A stretch of 64,000 bases of DNA from Nocardioides sp. IC4_145 (GTDB lineage Bacteria; Actinomycetota; Actinomycetes; Propionibacteriales; Nocardioidaceae). The DNA lies in the NCBI RefSeq assembly GCF_011250565.1, contig NZ_JAANMS010000008.1:1-64000 (forward strand). Reading direction: 5' to 3'. The position numbers and the translations under genes were made by a program. Below the pieces are notes generated by a model. It searched no databases. It was not told the DNA's origin and saw only the letters and a program-made list of their open reading frames with translations. Shown one piece after another: positions 46,956 to 57,567 of the stretch (within the stretch, counting starts at the first letter, position 1; every line of letters starts with the position of its first letter).

Positions 46956-49156
46956 CGCCGGCCCCCGACCGGCTCGGCGCCGTGGGACTCCTCCCAGGCG
47001 CGCATCGCCTCCTTCTCCTCGGCGGTGGCGAAGAAGTCGGCGGGCGCGACGATCCGCGAGGGGGTGTGCGGCACCTCGGTGGTCGGCAGGCCGCCGGCCC
47101 GGGCCGCGCGGACCCAGATGACGACGGCGTTCGCGACGATGACGATGACGAGCAGCGCGAACGCCGCCTGCAGCACGCCGTTGAGGGTGGAGTTGAAGAC
47201 GACCTGGTCCATCTGGCCGGCATCGGCGGCCGGAGCGAGCACCTCGCCCGCGTCCCGTGCCTCGCGGTAGCGGTCGGCCTGGGCGAAGTAGCCGATCGCC
47301 GGGTTGTCGGAGAAGACCTTCTGCCAGCTCGCGGTCATCGTGACGACGAGGTCCCAGGCGAGCGGGATGCCCGGCACCCAGGCCCAGCGCAGCTTGTCGT
47401 GCTTGATGAGGAGCGTGACGCACAGGGTCAGCGCGATGGCGGCCAGCAGCTGGTTGGCGATGCCGAACAGCGGGAAGAGCTGGTTGATCCCGCCGAGCGG
47501 GTCGGTGACGCCGACGTACAGCATCGACCCCCAGGCGCCGACGACGACGGCGCTGGCGATCCACGTCCCGACCGTCCACGAGGTGTCGCCGAAGCGCTTC
47601 CAGACGTTGCCGACGGTGTCCTGGAGCATGAACCGGCCGACGCGGGTGCCGGCGTCGACGGCGGTGAGGATGAACAGCGCCTCGAACATGATCGCGAAGT
47701 GGTACCAGAACGCCTGGAGCCCGCCGCCGAACGCCTCGGAGAAGACCTGCGAGAGGCCGAACGCCAGCGTGGGCGCGCCGCCCGTGCGGGAGATTAGCGA
47801 CTCCTCCTCGACCGCAGCAGCCGCGGCGGCGAGCTGGTCGGGGGTGATCGTGAAGCCGAGGTTCGCCACGAACTCCGCGGCGCTCTCGACCGTGCCTCCC
47901 GTGGCGCCGGCCGGGGCGTTCATCGAGTAGTAGAGCCCCTGGTCGATGACGACCGCCGCGATGAGCGCGCTGATGGCCACGAAGGACTCCATCAGCATGC
48001 CGCCGTACCCGATCATCCGGACCTGGCTCTCCTTGGCCAGCAGCTTCGGCGTGGTGCCCGAGGCGATCAGGGCGTGGAAGCCGGACAGCGCGCCGCACGC
48101 GATCGTGATGAACACGAACGGGAAGACCTTGCCCGCGAACACCGGCCCGTCGCCGTCGGTGGCGAACGACGTGACCGCGTCGGCCTGGATCGTGGGCGCG
48201 GCGATGACCAGGCCGACGGCCAGCAGGACGATCACGCCGACCTTCATGAACGTCGAGAGGTAGTCGCGCGGGGTGAGCAGCATCCACACCGGCAGCACCG
48301 ACGCGATGAAGCCGTAGGCCACCAGGCAGAGGGTCAGCGTCTCCTTCGACAGCGTGAGGTCGTCGGCGAGAGCCGAGCCGTCGATCCAGCCGCCGGCGAC
48401 GATCGCGAGCAGCAGCAGGACCACGCCGATCGCGGTCACCTCGAGCACCCGGCCGGGTCGCAGGCAGCGCAGGTAGAAGCCCATGAACAGCGCGATGGGG
48501 ATGGTCAGCCCGATCGAGAAGACGCCCCACGGCGACTCCGCGAGCGCGTTGACGACAACCAGCGCGAGCACCGCCAGGATGATGATCATGATCGCGAAGA
48601 CCGCGATCAACGCCGCGATGCCGCCCACGACGCCGATCTCCTCGCGGACCATCTGGCCCAGGCTCTTGCCGTCGCGGCGGACCGAGAAGAACAGCACGAC
48701 CATGTCCTGCACGGCGCCGGCCAGGATGACGCCGACGATGATCCAGATCGTCCCGGGCAGGTAGCCCATCTGCGCGGCGAGGACCGGTCCCACGAGCGGT
48801 CCGGCGCCGGCGATGGCCGCGAAGTGGTGGCCGAAGAGCACCCGGCGGTCGGTCACCTCGAAGTCCACGCCGTTGTCCAGCCGCTCGGCCGGCGTGGCCC
48901 GGGTGTCGTCGACCTCCAGCACCCGGCGCGCGATGAAGCGTGAGTAGAAGCGGTAGGCGATGGCGTAGGAGCTCAGCGCCGCGAACAGCATCCACAGCGC
49001 CGAGACGTCCTCGCCGCGGGAGAGGGCGAGCACCGCCCAGCAGACCGCACCGACGAGCGCGACCGCTCCCCAGACCAGGACAGAACGTACGCCGGGGCGT
49101 CGCGGTGGGCCGGTCGGATGCGCCGGCTGTGGGGAGGCGTCGGTGGTCGTGCTCAT
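46952..49156 (-). CDS. cstA: Carbon starvation protein CstA (pyruvate/peptide transporter)
   Basis: This 734-residue polytopic protein with about 16-18 helices has the CstA blocks GHHFAAIAGAGPLVGPVLAAQMGY, VSGFHALIASGTTPKLLA-like sequence and TRVGRFMLQD. CstA imports pyruvate, and possibly peptides, during carbon starvation. ATG 49156 is chosen over GTG 49189 because AGGAG lies 7 bases before it. A CRP-like palindrome lies just upstream. It is co-transcribed with ybdD. Confidence 0.94.
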   Translation of the reverse strand: MSTTTDASPQPAHPTGPPRRPGVRSVLVWGAVALVGAVCWAVLALSRGEDVSALWMLFAALSSYAIAYRFYSRFIARRVLEVDDTRATPAERLDNGVDFEVTDRRVLFGHHFAAIAGAGPLVGPVLAAQMGYLPGTIWIIVGVILAGAVQDMVVLFFSVRRDGKSLGQMVREEIGVVGGIAALIAVFAIMIIILAVLALVVVNALAESPWGVFSIGLTIPIALFMGFYLRCLRPGRVLEVTAIGVVLLLLAIVAGGWIDGSALADDLTLSKETLTLCLVAYGFIASVLPVWMLLTPRDYLSTFMKVGVIVLLAVGLVIAAPTIQADAVTSFATDGDGPVFAGKVFPFVFITIACGALSGFHALIASGTTPKLLAKESQVRMIGYGGMLMESFVAISALIAAVVIDQGLYYSMNAPAGATGGTVESAAEFVANLGFTITPDQLAAAAAAVEEESLISRTGGAPTLAFGLSQVFSEAFGGGLQAFWYHFAIMFEALFILTAVDAGTRVGRFMLQDTVGNVWKRFGDTSWTVGTWIASAVVVGAWGSMLYVGVTDPLGGINQLFPLFGIANQLLAAIALTLCVTLLIKHDKLRWAWVPGIPLAWDLVVTMTASWQKVFSDNPAIGYFAQADRYREARDAGEVLAPAADAGQMDQVVFNSTLNGVLQAAFALLVIVIVANAVVIWVRAARAGGLPTTEVPHTPSRIVAPADFFATAEEKEAMRAWEESHGAEPVGGRR

Positions 49157-49175
49157 GGTGGTGCTCCTGTCCCGA

Positions 49176-49189
49176 GTGACTGCGCTCAC
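49176..49189. promoter_or_regulatory. CRP-like palindrome upstream of cstA
   Basis: GTGA-CTGCGC-TCAC matches the core TGTGA-N6-TCACA form of CRP/GlxR sites. Its centre is about 26 bases before the cstA ATG, so if it works it would more likely repress, or act on a promoter placed further upstream. cstA is CRP-controlled in E. coli. Confidence 0.4.
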
Positions 49190-49299
49190 CTGTGGGGCTC
49201 ACCATTGCACGCCGAGCGGGCGGTGGGTAGCCACGTGGCCCGGTTACGATTTGGGCGTCCGACCACCCGTCGTACCCGTCACCGATCGTCAGGATTCAC

Positions 49300-50874
<1,575 letters not shown>

Positions 50875-50898
50875 TCCAGCGAGACGAGAGGCAAGCCC

Positions 50899-51270
50899 AT
50901 CACGACCGTCCTTGTCGTCGACGGAGCCAACGTCGTGGGCAGCCGCCCCGACGGGTGGTGGAAGGACCGGGCGGGGGCGGCGCGGCGGCTGCACGAGCGG
51001 TTGCTGGTCGCCGACGTGCCGCAGGACGAGGTGGTCCTCGTGCTCGAGGGAGCGGCGAAGGGTGGGGTGCGGGCCGGCCGCGATGCGCACGTGCGGACCG
51101 TGCACGCGAAGGGTGTCGGTGACGACACGATCGTCGCGGAGGCTCGCGCCGCGGTGCAGCGCGGCAGCCGGGTCACGGTGGTGACCGCCGACCGGATGCT
51201 GCAGGCGCGGGTGCAGGGGGTCGGCGCGCTCGCCGTCGGTCCGTCGTGGCTGCTGGACCTGACCGACTGA
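50899..51270 (+). CDS. NYN/PIN-like RNA-binding domain protein
   Basis: The frame reads ITTVLVVDGANVVGSRPDGW and continues to VGPSWLLDLTD, about 123 residues. It resembles a short NYN/YacP-type nuclease fold with the first acidic strand VVDGAN and a later VTADRM. The first ATG/GTG/TTG in frame is the GTG at 50935, which would delete that essential strand. The frame upstream runs back to the ffh stop with no usual start. An ATC at 50899, with AGAGG 8 bases before it, is the likely start. Substrate unknown. Confidence 0.7.
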   Translation: MTTVLVVDGANVVGSRPDGWWKDRAGAARRLHERLLVADVPQDEVVLVLEGAAKGGVRAGRDAHVRTVHAKGVGDDTIVAEARAAVQRGSRVTVVTADRMLQARVQGVGALAVGPSWLLDLTD

Positions 51271-51280
51271 CCGGGCCCGC

Positions 51281-51286
51281 TAGCGT
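51281..51286 (+). promoter_or_regulatory. -10 element of leaderless amidohydrolase promoter
   Basis: TAGCGT is followed by 6 bases and the ATG at 51293. It lies just after the NYN gene stop, giving the amidohydrolase its own leaderless promoter. Confidence 0.5.
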
Positions 51287-51292
51287 CGGGCC

Positions 51293-52375
51293 ATGGCTGC
51301 GCTGAAGTTCTCCGGACCGGTCCTGCCCGACGGCGAGAGCCGCGACCTGTACGTCGTGGACGGGACGGTCACCTACGAGCCGCAGCCCGGGGCCGAGACG
51401 GTCGCGCGCGGCTGGATCCTGCCCGGTCTCGTCGACGCCCACAACCACCTCGGTCTGGAGGACCACGGCGCCGTCGACGAGTCCGAGATCGAGGCCCAGG
51501 CGCTGGCCGACCGCGACGCGGGGGCGCTGCTGCTGCGTGACTGCGGGTCACCCGCCGACACGCGCTGGGTCCAGGAGCGTCAGGACCTGCCGCGCCTGGT
51601 GCGAGCGGGTCGGCACGTCGCTCGCACGAAGCGGTACATCCGGAACTACGCGCACGAGGTCGAGCCGGCCGACCTGGCGTCGTACCTCGCCCGGGAGGCT
51701 CGCGGCAGCGATGGCTGGGTGAAGGTCGTCGGCGACTGGATCTCCCGCGACGCGGGCGACCTCGCGCCGTCCTTCCCCGCGGAGGCCTTCGCGGAGGCGA
51801 TCGCCGCTGCGCAGGCCGAGGGCGCCAAGGTCACCGCGCACTGCTTCGGCCGCGACGTGCTCCAGGGGCTGCTCGACGCCGGCATCGACTGCATCGAGCA
51901 CGGCACCGGCCTCTCGCTCGACCAGCTCGACCAGATGGCCGCGCGTGGGGTGGCGCTGGTGCCGACGGTGATGCAGACGGCCAAGTTCCCGACGTTCGCC
52001 GAGCAGGGGCGCGAGAGGTTCCCGGCGTACGCCGCGACCATGGAGGACCTCTTCGCCCGTCGGCGCGAGGTGCTGATGTCGGCCCACGAGGCGGGCGTGC
52101 CGATGTACGTCGGCAGCGACGGTGGCGGCGCCCAGCGCCACGGCTGGCTGGCCGGCGAGGTGCAGGCGATGGTCGACCTCGGCCTGCCGGCAGTGGACGT
52201 CGTGGCCGCCGCCTCGTGGCGCGGGCGGGAGTGGCTCGGGTTCGACGTGCTCGCGGAGGGCGCGAGCGCGGACCTCGTCGTCTACGACCGCGACCCGGTG
52301 GCGGACCCGACCGCGCTGTGGGAGCCGGTCTGCGTCGTGCTGCGCGGCCGGGTGGTCGGCCGCACCCCGGCGTAG
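51293..52375 (+). CDS. Amidohydrolase family protein
   Basis: This 360-residue metal-dependent amidohydrolase has the N-terminal GLVDAHNHLG (HxH metal ligands), HCFGRDVLQG, IEHGTGLSLDQ and the catalytic Asp in VGSDGGGAQRHG, with a C-terminal GASADLVVYDRDP that closes the small beta domain. It is closest in layout to imidazolonepropionase/prolidase-like members, but the substrate is unknown. Confidence 0.9.
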   Translation: MAALKFSGPVLPDGESRDLYVVDGTVTYEPQPGAETVARGWILPGLVDAHNHLGLEDHGAVDESEIEAQALADRDAGALLLRDCGSPADTRWVQERQDLPRLVRAGRHVARTKRYIRNYAHEVEPADLASYLAREARGSDGWVKVVGDWISRDAGDLAPSFPAEAFAEAIAAAQAEGAKVTAHCFGRDVLQGLLDAGIDCIEHGTGLSLDQLDQMAARGVALVPTVMQTAKFPTFAEQGRERFPAYAATMEDLFARRREVLMSAHEAGVPMYVGSDGGGAQRHGWLAGEVQAMVDLGLPAVDVVAAASWRGREWLGFDVLAEGASADLVVYDRDPVADPTALWEPVCVVLRGRVVGRTPA

Positions 52376-52384
52376 GCCCGGGCG

Positions 52385-53887
52385 TCAGGAGACCTGGACC
52401 AGCTCACCGCAGACGTAGTCGCCGGGGGAGACCTGCTTCCAGCGGCCGCCGCCGAGCTGGATGAACCGGACGCAGTCCCCGCTCCGCTTGGACCCGACCT
52501 GCTGCGGCGAGTGCAGTCCGTTGCCCGTCCAGTCCGACACCTTGCGGAGCGCCGCGACCAGGGAGGGACGTGCGAGCCTCCCGCCGAGCCGGTTCGCCTG
52601 CTCCACGAAGAGACGGGTCGCCGACCACGCGTACGCGCCGTAGATCGTCGCGACCGCGCCCGGCCGGACCTGCTCGAGCCATGAGCGGTAGAGCGCGACC
52701 TCCTGGTTGCGCATGTCGTCGAGCAGCGCGGTCGTCGTGTAGACGAGCGTGCCCTCGCCGGCCGCGCCCGCCTCCTGCACGTAGGTGTCGTCGTAGATCG
52801 TCTGGTCCTGGATGAACGCCTTCGGCTCGTAGCCCTGCTGCTGCATCGCCTGCTGCAGGCGGATCGTGTGCTGGTAGGGGCCGACGTAGGTGACCAGCTC
52901 GATCCCGCGGTTCTTCAGCTCCTGGACGTAGGGGGCGTAGTTGAACTCCGCCACGTCGATGGCCTGCACGTAGTCGACGCCGAGCCCGCCCTTCTTCCAC
53001 GCCTCGGCCAGCCGCTTGGAGGCGAGCGGGACGGTGCCGACGTTGATGTAGAGCACGCCGACCTTGTCGGCAGCGGCGCCGTACGCCTTGCGGAGGTACT
53101 GAGGGACCGCCGCGGGCTGCAGCGTCGGGGTGACAGACGCCGTGCCGAAGCAGGTGGAGCACTCGAAGACCTGCTGGGAGACCGAGAGCGCGTGCAGGTC
53201 GGGCAGGCCGCACTCCTGCGCGGTCGCGGCCCCGCCGTCGTCGAAGACCGACATCGAGCCGATCGCCGCGAACGCCTCGTCGCACGCCTTGGTGTAGGCG
53301 ACCTGGTTGGCCGCGGAGTCAGCGCGGCTGTCGAGCGCGAGCACCTCGAGCTTGCGGCCGCAGATGTCCGAGGTGGCGTTGAAGTACGCCGCGAACGCGC
53401 GCGCGCCGTCCTGGGCGGCCTGGAACACCCCGGGCACCGGGCCGGAGATGTCGGAGACGTTGGCGAGGGTGATCGTCCCGTCGGTCACGCCGGTGGTGTT
53501 GGCGAAGCCGTCGCAGCTGCCCTGCTGGTCAGGGTCGGCGGCCGGGGGAGCGCCGCTGCCGGACGACCCGCCGGACGACCCACCGGACGAGCCCCCGGCG
53601 CTGCCGGTCCCGGCCGAGCCCGTGCTCCCGGTGGTCGAACCGCCGCCGGCCGAGCCGGCCGTGGTGCCCGTGCCGTTCCCGCTCGCGTCGACATCGCCGT
53701 CGGCGATCGCCGGGTCGGTCCCGTCCAGGTCCGCCGCCCCCGGGGCGAGGGCCCCGGCGCTCGTCACCCGGGCGACCGTCCCCGGCGCGACCTGCGAGCC
53801 GCAGCCCGCCAGTGCCAGCGCGAGGGTCGCCCCGAGCACAGCCGCCGCTGTCCGTGCTCCTGCCGTGGTCACCCCATGTCTCGCCAC
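52385..53887 (-). CDS. Solute-binding lipoprotein (branched-chain amino acid ABC type, PBP6 family)
   Basis: This 500-residue protein has a lipoprotein signal (GATLALALAGC, lipid Cys29), a Gly/Ser/Thr-rich low-complexity linker (about residues 55-115) and a type I periplasmic-binding fold (ITLANVSDISGPVPG, IGSMSVFDDGG, VDYVQAIDVAEFNYAPYV). GTG 53887 is chosen because a good promoter (GTGACA-17-TACCGT) ends 7 bases before it; the longer frame from 53923 would start inside the -35. No permease or ATPase genes are adjacent, so it may be an orphan receptor. A CRP-like site overlaps the -35. Confidence 0.9.
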   Translation of the reverse strand: MARHGVTTAGARTAAAVLGATLALALAGCGSQVAPGTVARVTSAGALAPGAADLDGTDPAIADGDVDASGNGTGTTAGSAGGGSTTGSTGSAGTGSAGGSSGGSSGGSSGSGAPPAADPDQQGSCDGFANTTGVTDGTITLANVSDISGPVPGVFQAAQDGARAFAAYFNATSDICGRKLEVLALDSRADSAANQVAYTKACDEAFAAIGSMSVFDDGGAATAQECGLPDLHALSVSQQVFECSTCFGTASVTPTLQPAAVPQYLRKAYGAAADKVGVLYINVGTVPLASKRLAEAWKKGGLGVDYVQAIDVAEFNYAPYVQELKNRGIELVTYVGPYQHTIRLQQAMQQQGYEPKAFIQDQTIYDDTYVQEAGAAGEGTLVYTTTALLDDMRNQEVALYRSWLEQVRPGAVATIYGAYAWSATRLFVEQANRLGGRLARPSLVAALRKVSDWTGNGLHSPQQVGSKRSGDCVRFIQLGGGRWKQVSPGDYVCGELVQVS

Positions 53888-53894
53888 CTTCGGC

Positions 53895-53923
53895 ACGGTA
53901 GACCCGGACGTGACCTGTGTCAC
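53895..53923 (-). promoter_or_regulatory. Promoter of the solute-binding lipoprotein gene with overlapping CRP-like site
   Basis: On the minus strand GTGACA (53923-53918), a 17-base spacer and TACCGT (53900-53895) form a sigma70-type promoter whose transcript would begin at the GTG. GTGA-CCTGTG-TCAC (53910-53923) covers the -35, a position fit for CRP/GlxR control. Confidence 0.6.
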
Positions 53924-53965
53924 TACTTACCTGCGCTAGCGCCGATAAATGTCTCGATGAACCCG

Positions 53966-54562
53966 TCAGTCGCGCGGTCGGCCGGTCGCCCAGCGAACAG
54001 CGGTCACGAGGAGCACGACCAGCCCGGCGAGCCCCAGCAGCAGCGGGACCGCGACGGTCAGCGCGATCGAGCCGAGGAACCCGCCGATGTCGGGCGCCGG
54101 TCCGACCTGCACGTCCGGGCTCGCGGCCGGGCTGGTGCAGGTCACGTCCAGCTCGCCCGAGCCGGGGTCGAACCGCCGGGCGGCGAACCAGTCGCCGTCG
54201 CCGTCGGACTTCTCGAAGGACCCGGACACCGCCCGGAGCGTCACCTCCTGTCCGGCCTCCGAGTCGACCACGCGGCACGTGAGCCTCGTCCCCGCCGGGA
54301 ACCACAGGACGCGGTCGCCGTCGGCCGGCACGGAGACGGGGTGCGCCACGCCGTCGGCCGGCACGGTCGCGTCGGTCTCCATGAAGGAGGAGAGCGTCCA
54401 GAGCAGGAGCGCGGCGCCCGCGGCGACCGCCCCGACGAGCAGCGCGCCACCCAGGACGAACCACCAGCCGCTCGGCCGCGGACGGCGCGGGTCCGGGCCG
54501 GCCGGTCCCGCCGGCCCGGCGGCGTACGGTGGGGGAGGCGGAGGTCCCGGAGGGGTGGTCAT
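53966..54562 (-). CDS. Membrane protein with Pro-rich N-terminus, unknown function
   Basis: The 198 residues start MTTPPGPPPPPPYAAGPAGP, then a membrane helix (about 38-62, VLGGALLVGAVAAGAALLL), an extracellular-looking domain with two Cys (LTCRVVD and DVTCTSP), a second helix (about 165-188) and a short Arg-rich end. I recognise no family; the layout resembles actinobacterial proteins with a single external beta domain. The longer upstream frame is rejected because it lacks a start site and is Arg-rich. Confidence 0.75.
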   Translation of the reverse strand: MTTPPGPPPPPPYAAGPAGPAGPDPRRPRPSGWWFVLGGALLVGAVAAGAALLLWTLSSFMETDATVPADGVAHPVSVPADGDRVLWFPAGTRLTCRVVDSEAGQEVTLRAVSGSFEKSDGDGDWFAARRFDPGSGELDVTCTSPAASPDVQVGPAPDIGGFLGSIALTVAVPLLLGLAGLVVLLVTAVRWATGRPRD

Positions 54563-54578
54563 GGGGCGACCATGCCCG

Positions 54579-54610
54579 ATTTCGCCGCCCGCGCGCCGGT
54601 CTGGCAGACT
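54579..54610 (+). promoter_or_regulatory. rpsP promoter, matched to the rplS promoter
   Basis: ATTTCG (54579-54584), 20 bases and CAGACT (54605-54610). The block TGGCAGACT and its distance from ATTTC are the same as upstream of rplS (57368-57399). A 131-base leader precedes rpsP. Confidence 0.5.
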
Positions 54611-54741
54611 TCCCCGCTGAGTCCTGCGCGCCCGGACCCTCTCACCCGGGCCCGCGAGACCCATCCGAGGAGCCCGACCCGGTCCCCACCTGGTGGCGGT
54701 GCGCCTCACCACACACGACATCCTGAGGAGACACCACAGCT

Positions 54742-55290
54742 GTGGCCGTCAAGATCCGTTTGAAGCGCCTGGGCAAGGTCCGGGTGCCGCAGTACCGCAT
54801 CGTCGTCGTCGACTCGCGCAAGAAGCGCGACGGTCGCGTCCTCGAGGAGATCGGCAAGTACCACCCCAAGGAGGACCCCTCGTACATCGAGGTCGTCTCC
54901 GAGCGGGCGCAGTACTGGCTGGGCGTCGGCGCGCAGCCGACCGAGCCCGTCGCAGCGATCCTCAAGGTGACCGGCGACTGGCAGAAGTTCAAGGGTGAGC
55001 CGGGCGCCGAGGGCACCCTGCGCCATGCCGAGCCCAAGCGCGACAAGCTCGAGATCTTCAACGAGGCCCTTAAGGAGGCCCAGAGCGAGCCCCGCGGTGA
55101 CGCCGTCACCAAGAAGGCCGCCAAGAAGACCGAGGCCGCCGAGTCCGAGTCCGCCGCGGCCCCCGAGGCCAACGTGACCCCCGCGGTCGAGACCCCCGAG
55201 GGTGCGACCGAGGAGGCCGAGGCGATCGAGACCGCCGAGACCACGTCGGACGCCGACCCCGAGCGTCCTGACGCGGACAAGCAGGCCTGA
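54742..55290 (+). CDS. rpsP: 30S ribosomal protein S16 with long acidic/Ala tail
   Basis: Residues 1-80 are a standard S16 ([39 protein letters not shown]). The remaining 100 residues form a low-complexity tail of Glu, Ala, Thr and Lys, about doubling the usual 80-90 residue length. Such tails are known in actinobacteria. GTG 54742 follows GAGGAGA. It heads the rpsP-khpA-rimM-trmD block. Confidence 0.96.
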   Translation: MAVKIRLKRLGKVRVPQYRIVVVDSRKKRDGRVLEEIGKYHPKEDPSYIEVVSERAQYWLGVGAQPTEPVAAILKVTGDWQKFKGEPGAEGTLRHAEPKRDKLEIFNEALKEAQSEPRGDAVTKKAAKKTEAAESESAAAPEANVTPAVETPEGATEEAEAIETAETTSDADPERPDADKQA

Positions 55291-55295
55291 GCCCG

Positions 55296-55535
55296 ATGCT
55301 GGCCGACGCGCTCGAGCACCTGGTCCGCGGCGTCGTGGACAACCCCGACGACGTGGTCGTCCGGGACAAGCAGCTGCGCCGCGGCTCCGTCCTGGAGGTC
55401 CGGGTCCACCCCGACGACCTCGGCAAGGTGATCGGTCGCGGCGGACGCACCGCGTCGGCGTTCCGCACCGTCGTCTCGGCCCTGGCCGGCCGCGAGGGTG
55501 CGCGGATCGACTTCGTCGACGTCGACCGGCGCTGA
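55296..55535 (+). CDS. khpA: KH-domain RNA-binding protein KhpA
   Basis: This 79-residue single KH domain has the GxxG loop in KVIGRGGRTASAFRTVV and an N-terminal MLADALEHLVRGVVDNPDDV. KhpA with KhpB binds many RNAs and affects cell elongation and division in Gram-positive bacteria. Its position between rpsP and rimM is conserved. It lies 5 bases after the rpsP stop. Confidence 0.95.
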   Translation: MLADALEHLVRGVVDNPDDVVVRDKQLRRGSVLEVRVHPDDLGKVIGRGGRTASAFRTVVSALAGREGARIDFVDVDRR

Positions 55536-55563
55536 CCGGCGACACTGCGTCAGCAGGCATTGG

Positions 55564-55597
55564 ACGGGTGCCGCTCCCTGCGGGGAGCGGCACCCGT
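55564..55597 (+). terminator. 15-bp hairpin between khpA and rimM
   Basis: Bases 55564-55578 and 55583-55597 are perfect inverted repeats with a TGCG loop, followed by TCGCATTTC. It could attenuate transcription between rpsP-khpA and rimM-trmD. Confidence 0.65.
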
Positions 55598-55630
55598 TCG
55601 CATTTCACGAGTGCACCGAGGAGAGCAGCA

Positions 55631-56179
55631 GTGGAGACGATCGAGCTGGTCGTGGGGCGCATCGGCAAGCCGCACGGCCTCCGCGGCGAGGTCACGGTCG
55701 ACGTGCGGACCGACGAGCCGGAGCGGCGGTACGCCGTGGGCTCGCGGCTGCGCGCCGAGCCGCCGAAGGGCGCCGCGTCGTCGCTGCGCACGCTGACGGT
55801 CGCGAGCTCGCGCTGGCACCAGACCACGCTGCTGGTCGCGTTCGAGGAGATCGGTGACCGCAACGCCGCGGAGGCCGCACGCGGCATCGTGCTCCACGCG
55901 ACCGTCCCGGTCGACGAGACCCCCGCCGACCCCGACGAGTACTACGACCACCAGCTCGTCGGCCTGGCGGCGTACGACCTCGAGGGGGCGGAGCTCGGCG
56001 CCGTCACCGGGCTCGTCCACGGTGGCGCGCAGGACCTCCTGGCGATCCGCACGCCGGACGGTCGCGACACGCTGGTGCCGTTCGTCAAGGCGCTCGTGCC
56101 CGAGGTCGACCTCGAGGCCGGCCGCGTCGTCGTCGCCGACCGGCCCGGGCTCGTCACGCCGCTGCCCGAGGACGCGTGA
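55631..56179 (+). CDS. rimM: Ribosome maturation factor RimM
   Basis: This 182-residue RimM has an N-terminal beta-barrel ([19 protein letters not shown]) and a C-terminal PRC barrel ([37 protein letters not shown]). It assists 30S head assembly with S19. GTG 55631 follows GAGGAGAGCAGCA. It is 7 bases upstream of trmD. Confidence 0.96.
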   Translation: METIELVVGRIGKPHGLRGEVTVDVRTDEPERRYAVGSRLRAEPPKGAASSLRTLTVASSRWHQTTLLVAFEEIGDRNAAEAARGIVLHATVPVDETPADPDEYYDHQLVGLAAYDLEGAELGAVTGLVHGGAQDLLAIRTPDGRDTLVPFVKALVPEVDLEAGRVVVADRPGLVTPLPEDA

Positions 56180-56186
56180 GCCGGCC

Positions 56187-57353
56187 GTGCGGCTGGACTA
56201 CCTGACGATCTTCCCCGACTACCTCGCCCCGCTGCAGCTGTCGCTGCCCGGCAAGGCGGTCGCCTCGGGGCTGCTCGAGGTGCACGTGCACGACCTGCGG
56301 CACTGGACGCACGACCGGCACCGCACGGTCGACGACACGCCGTACGGCGGCGGCGCCGGCATGGTGCTCAAGCCCGAGCCGTTCGGCGAGGCCCTCGACG
56401 AGCTGTTCGCCGAGGGAGGTCCGGCGGGCGCGACCGTCGTGGTCACGACCCCGTCGGGCGAGCCGTTCACCCAGGAGCTCGCGCGCGAGCTGGCCACGCG
56501 GGACCGGCTGGTCTTCGCGTGCGGGCGCTACGAGGGCATCGACCAGCGCGTGCTCGACCACGCGCGGACGCTGACCGAGGTCCGGGAGGTCTCGATCGGC
56601 GACTACGTGCTCAACGGGGGAGAGGTCGCGGCGCTCGCCATCACCGAAGCGGTCGTGCGGCTGCTGCCGGGCTTCATGGGCAACGCCGCCTCGCTCGTCG
56701 AGGAGTCGCACGAGGGCGGCCTGCTCGAGCACCCCGTCTACACCAAGCCCGCGTCCTGGCGCGGCCACGACGTCCCGCCGGTCCTGCTCTCCGGCGACCA
56801 CGGCGCGATCGCGGCCTGGCGCCACGAGCAGGCGGTACGCCGCACGGCCGAGCGCCGCCCCGACCTCGCCCACCCCTCGCAGGTGCTCGACGGGGTCGAG
56901 GTGCGGCTCGCGCAGCCGGCGGACGCACCCGAGCTGTTCGTGCTCCAGCGCGCGAGCTGGGTCGCCGAGCAGCACGACAACCCGGGGCTGCGGATCCCCG
57001 CGCTCCACGAGACCTACGACGAGTTCGTCGACTGGCTGGCCCGCGACCACGTGCTGGTCGCGCGGGCCGGCGGTCGGCTCGTCGGCGCGGTGCGTGGGTC
57101 GCTGGCCGACGACGGCACCACGTGGCACGTCGGGCGGCTGATGGTCGCGCCCGACCTCGGCGGTCGCGGGCTCGGCCGGCGGTTGCTGGAGGCGGTCGAG
57201 GCCGCGGCGCCGGCCGGCGTGGCGGCGTACGAGCTGTTCACGGGGGCGGGCAGCACGCGCAACCAGCGGATCTACAAGAAGGCGGGCTACCGGCACGCCG
57301 GGGAGCTCGAGCCGGGCGTCGTGCGGATGGTCAAGCGGGCCGGACGGCGCTGA
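56187..57353 (+). CDS. trmD: tRNA (guanine37-N1)-methyltransferase TrmD fused to a GNAT acetyltransferase
   Basis: Residues 1-235 are TrmD, a SPOUT knot enzyme ([58 protein letters not shown]). Residues 232-388 are a GNAT domain ([37 protein letters not shown] as acetyl-CoA site, [13 protein letters not shown]). TrmD alone is usually 230-270 residues. The frame is uninterrupted through the junction, so this is one polypeptide. TrmD methylates G37 to prevent frameshifting; the acetyl acceptor of the second half is unknown. Confidence 0.93.
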   Translation: MRLDYLTIFPDYLAPLQLSLPGKAVASGLLEVHVHDLRHWTHDRHRTVDDTPYGGGAGMVLKPEPFGEALDELFAEGGPAGATVVVTTPSGEPFTQELARELATRDRLVFACGRYEGIDQRVLDHARTLTEVREVSIGDYVLNGGEVAALAITEAVVRLLPGFMGNAASLVEESHEGGLLEHPVYTKPASWRGHDVPPVLLSGDHGAIAAWRHEQAVRRTAERRPDLAHPSQVLDGVEVRLAQPADAPELFVLQRASWVAEQHDNPGLRIPALHETYDEFVDWLARDHVLVARAGGRLVGAVRGSLADDGTTWHVGRLMVAPDLGGRGLGRRLLEAVEAAAPAGVAAYELFTGAGSTRNQRIYKKAGYRHAGELEPGVVRMVKRAGRR

Positions 57354-57367
57354 ACGGTCCCGGGAAG

Positions 57368-57399
57368 ATTTCTGGCCGTCGAGCCCGCTGTGGCAGACT
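57368..57399 (+). promoter_or_regulatory. rplS promoter, matched to the rpsP promoter
   Basis: ATTTCT (57368-57373), 20 bases and CAGACT (57394-57399), identical in spacing to the element before rpsP. Confidence 0.5.
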
Positions 57400-57423
57400 G
57401 ACCCACCGGCCCAGTCGGCCGAA

Positions 57424-57453
57424 GGACCGCTCCGAGGAACACACGGAGGGTCC
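57424..57453 (+). ncRNA. Possible structured leader hairpin upstream of rplS
   Basis: GGACC-G-CTCCG pairs with CGGAG-GGTCC, a 10-bp stem with one bulge and a 9-base loop. A second weaker pairing (GGCTCC with GGAGTCC, 57460-57482) follows. The leader from the putative promoter to the ATG is about 160 bases, long enough for an autoregulatory L19 leader. This is an inference from pairing only; no known Rfam leader is claimed. Confidence 0.35.
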
Positions 57454-57567
57454 GCGTCGGGCTCCTGCCACAGGGGGAGTCCTGCGCCGCCGGCCACCAG
57501 CACTGCGCCACCCGCACCGTACCTTTCGATCACCGCGGCTGACCTGTGGCACTCGCGAGGAGCAGTC

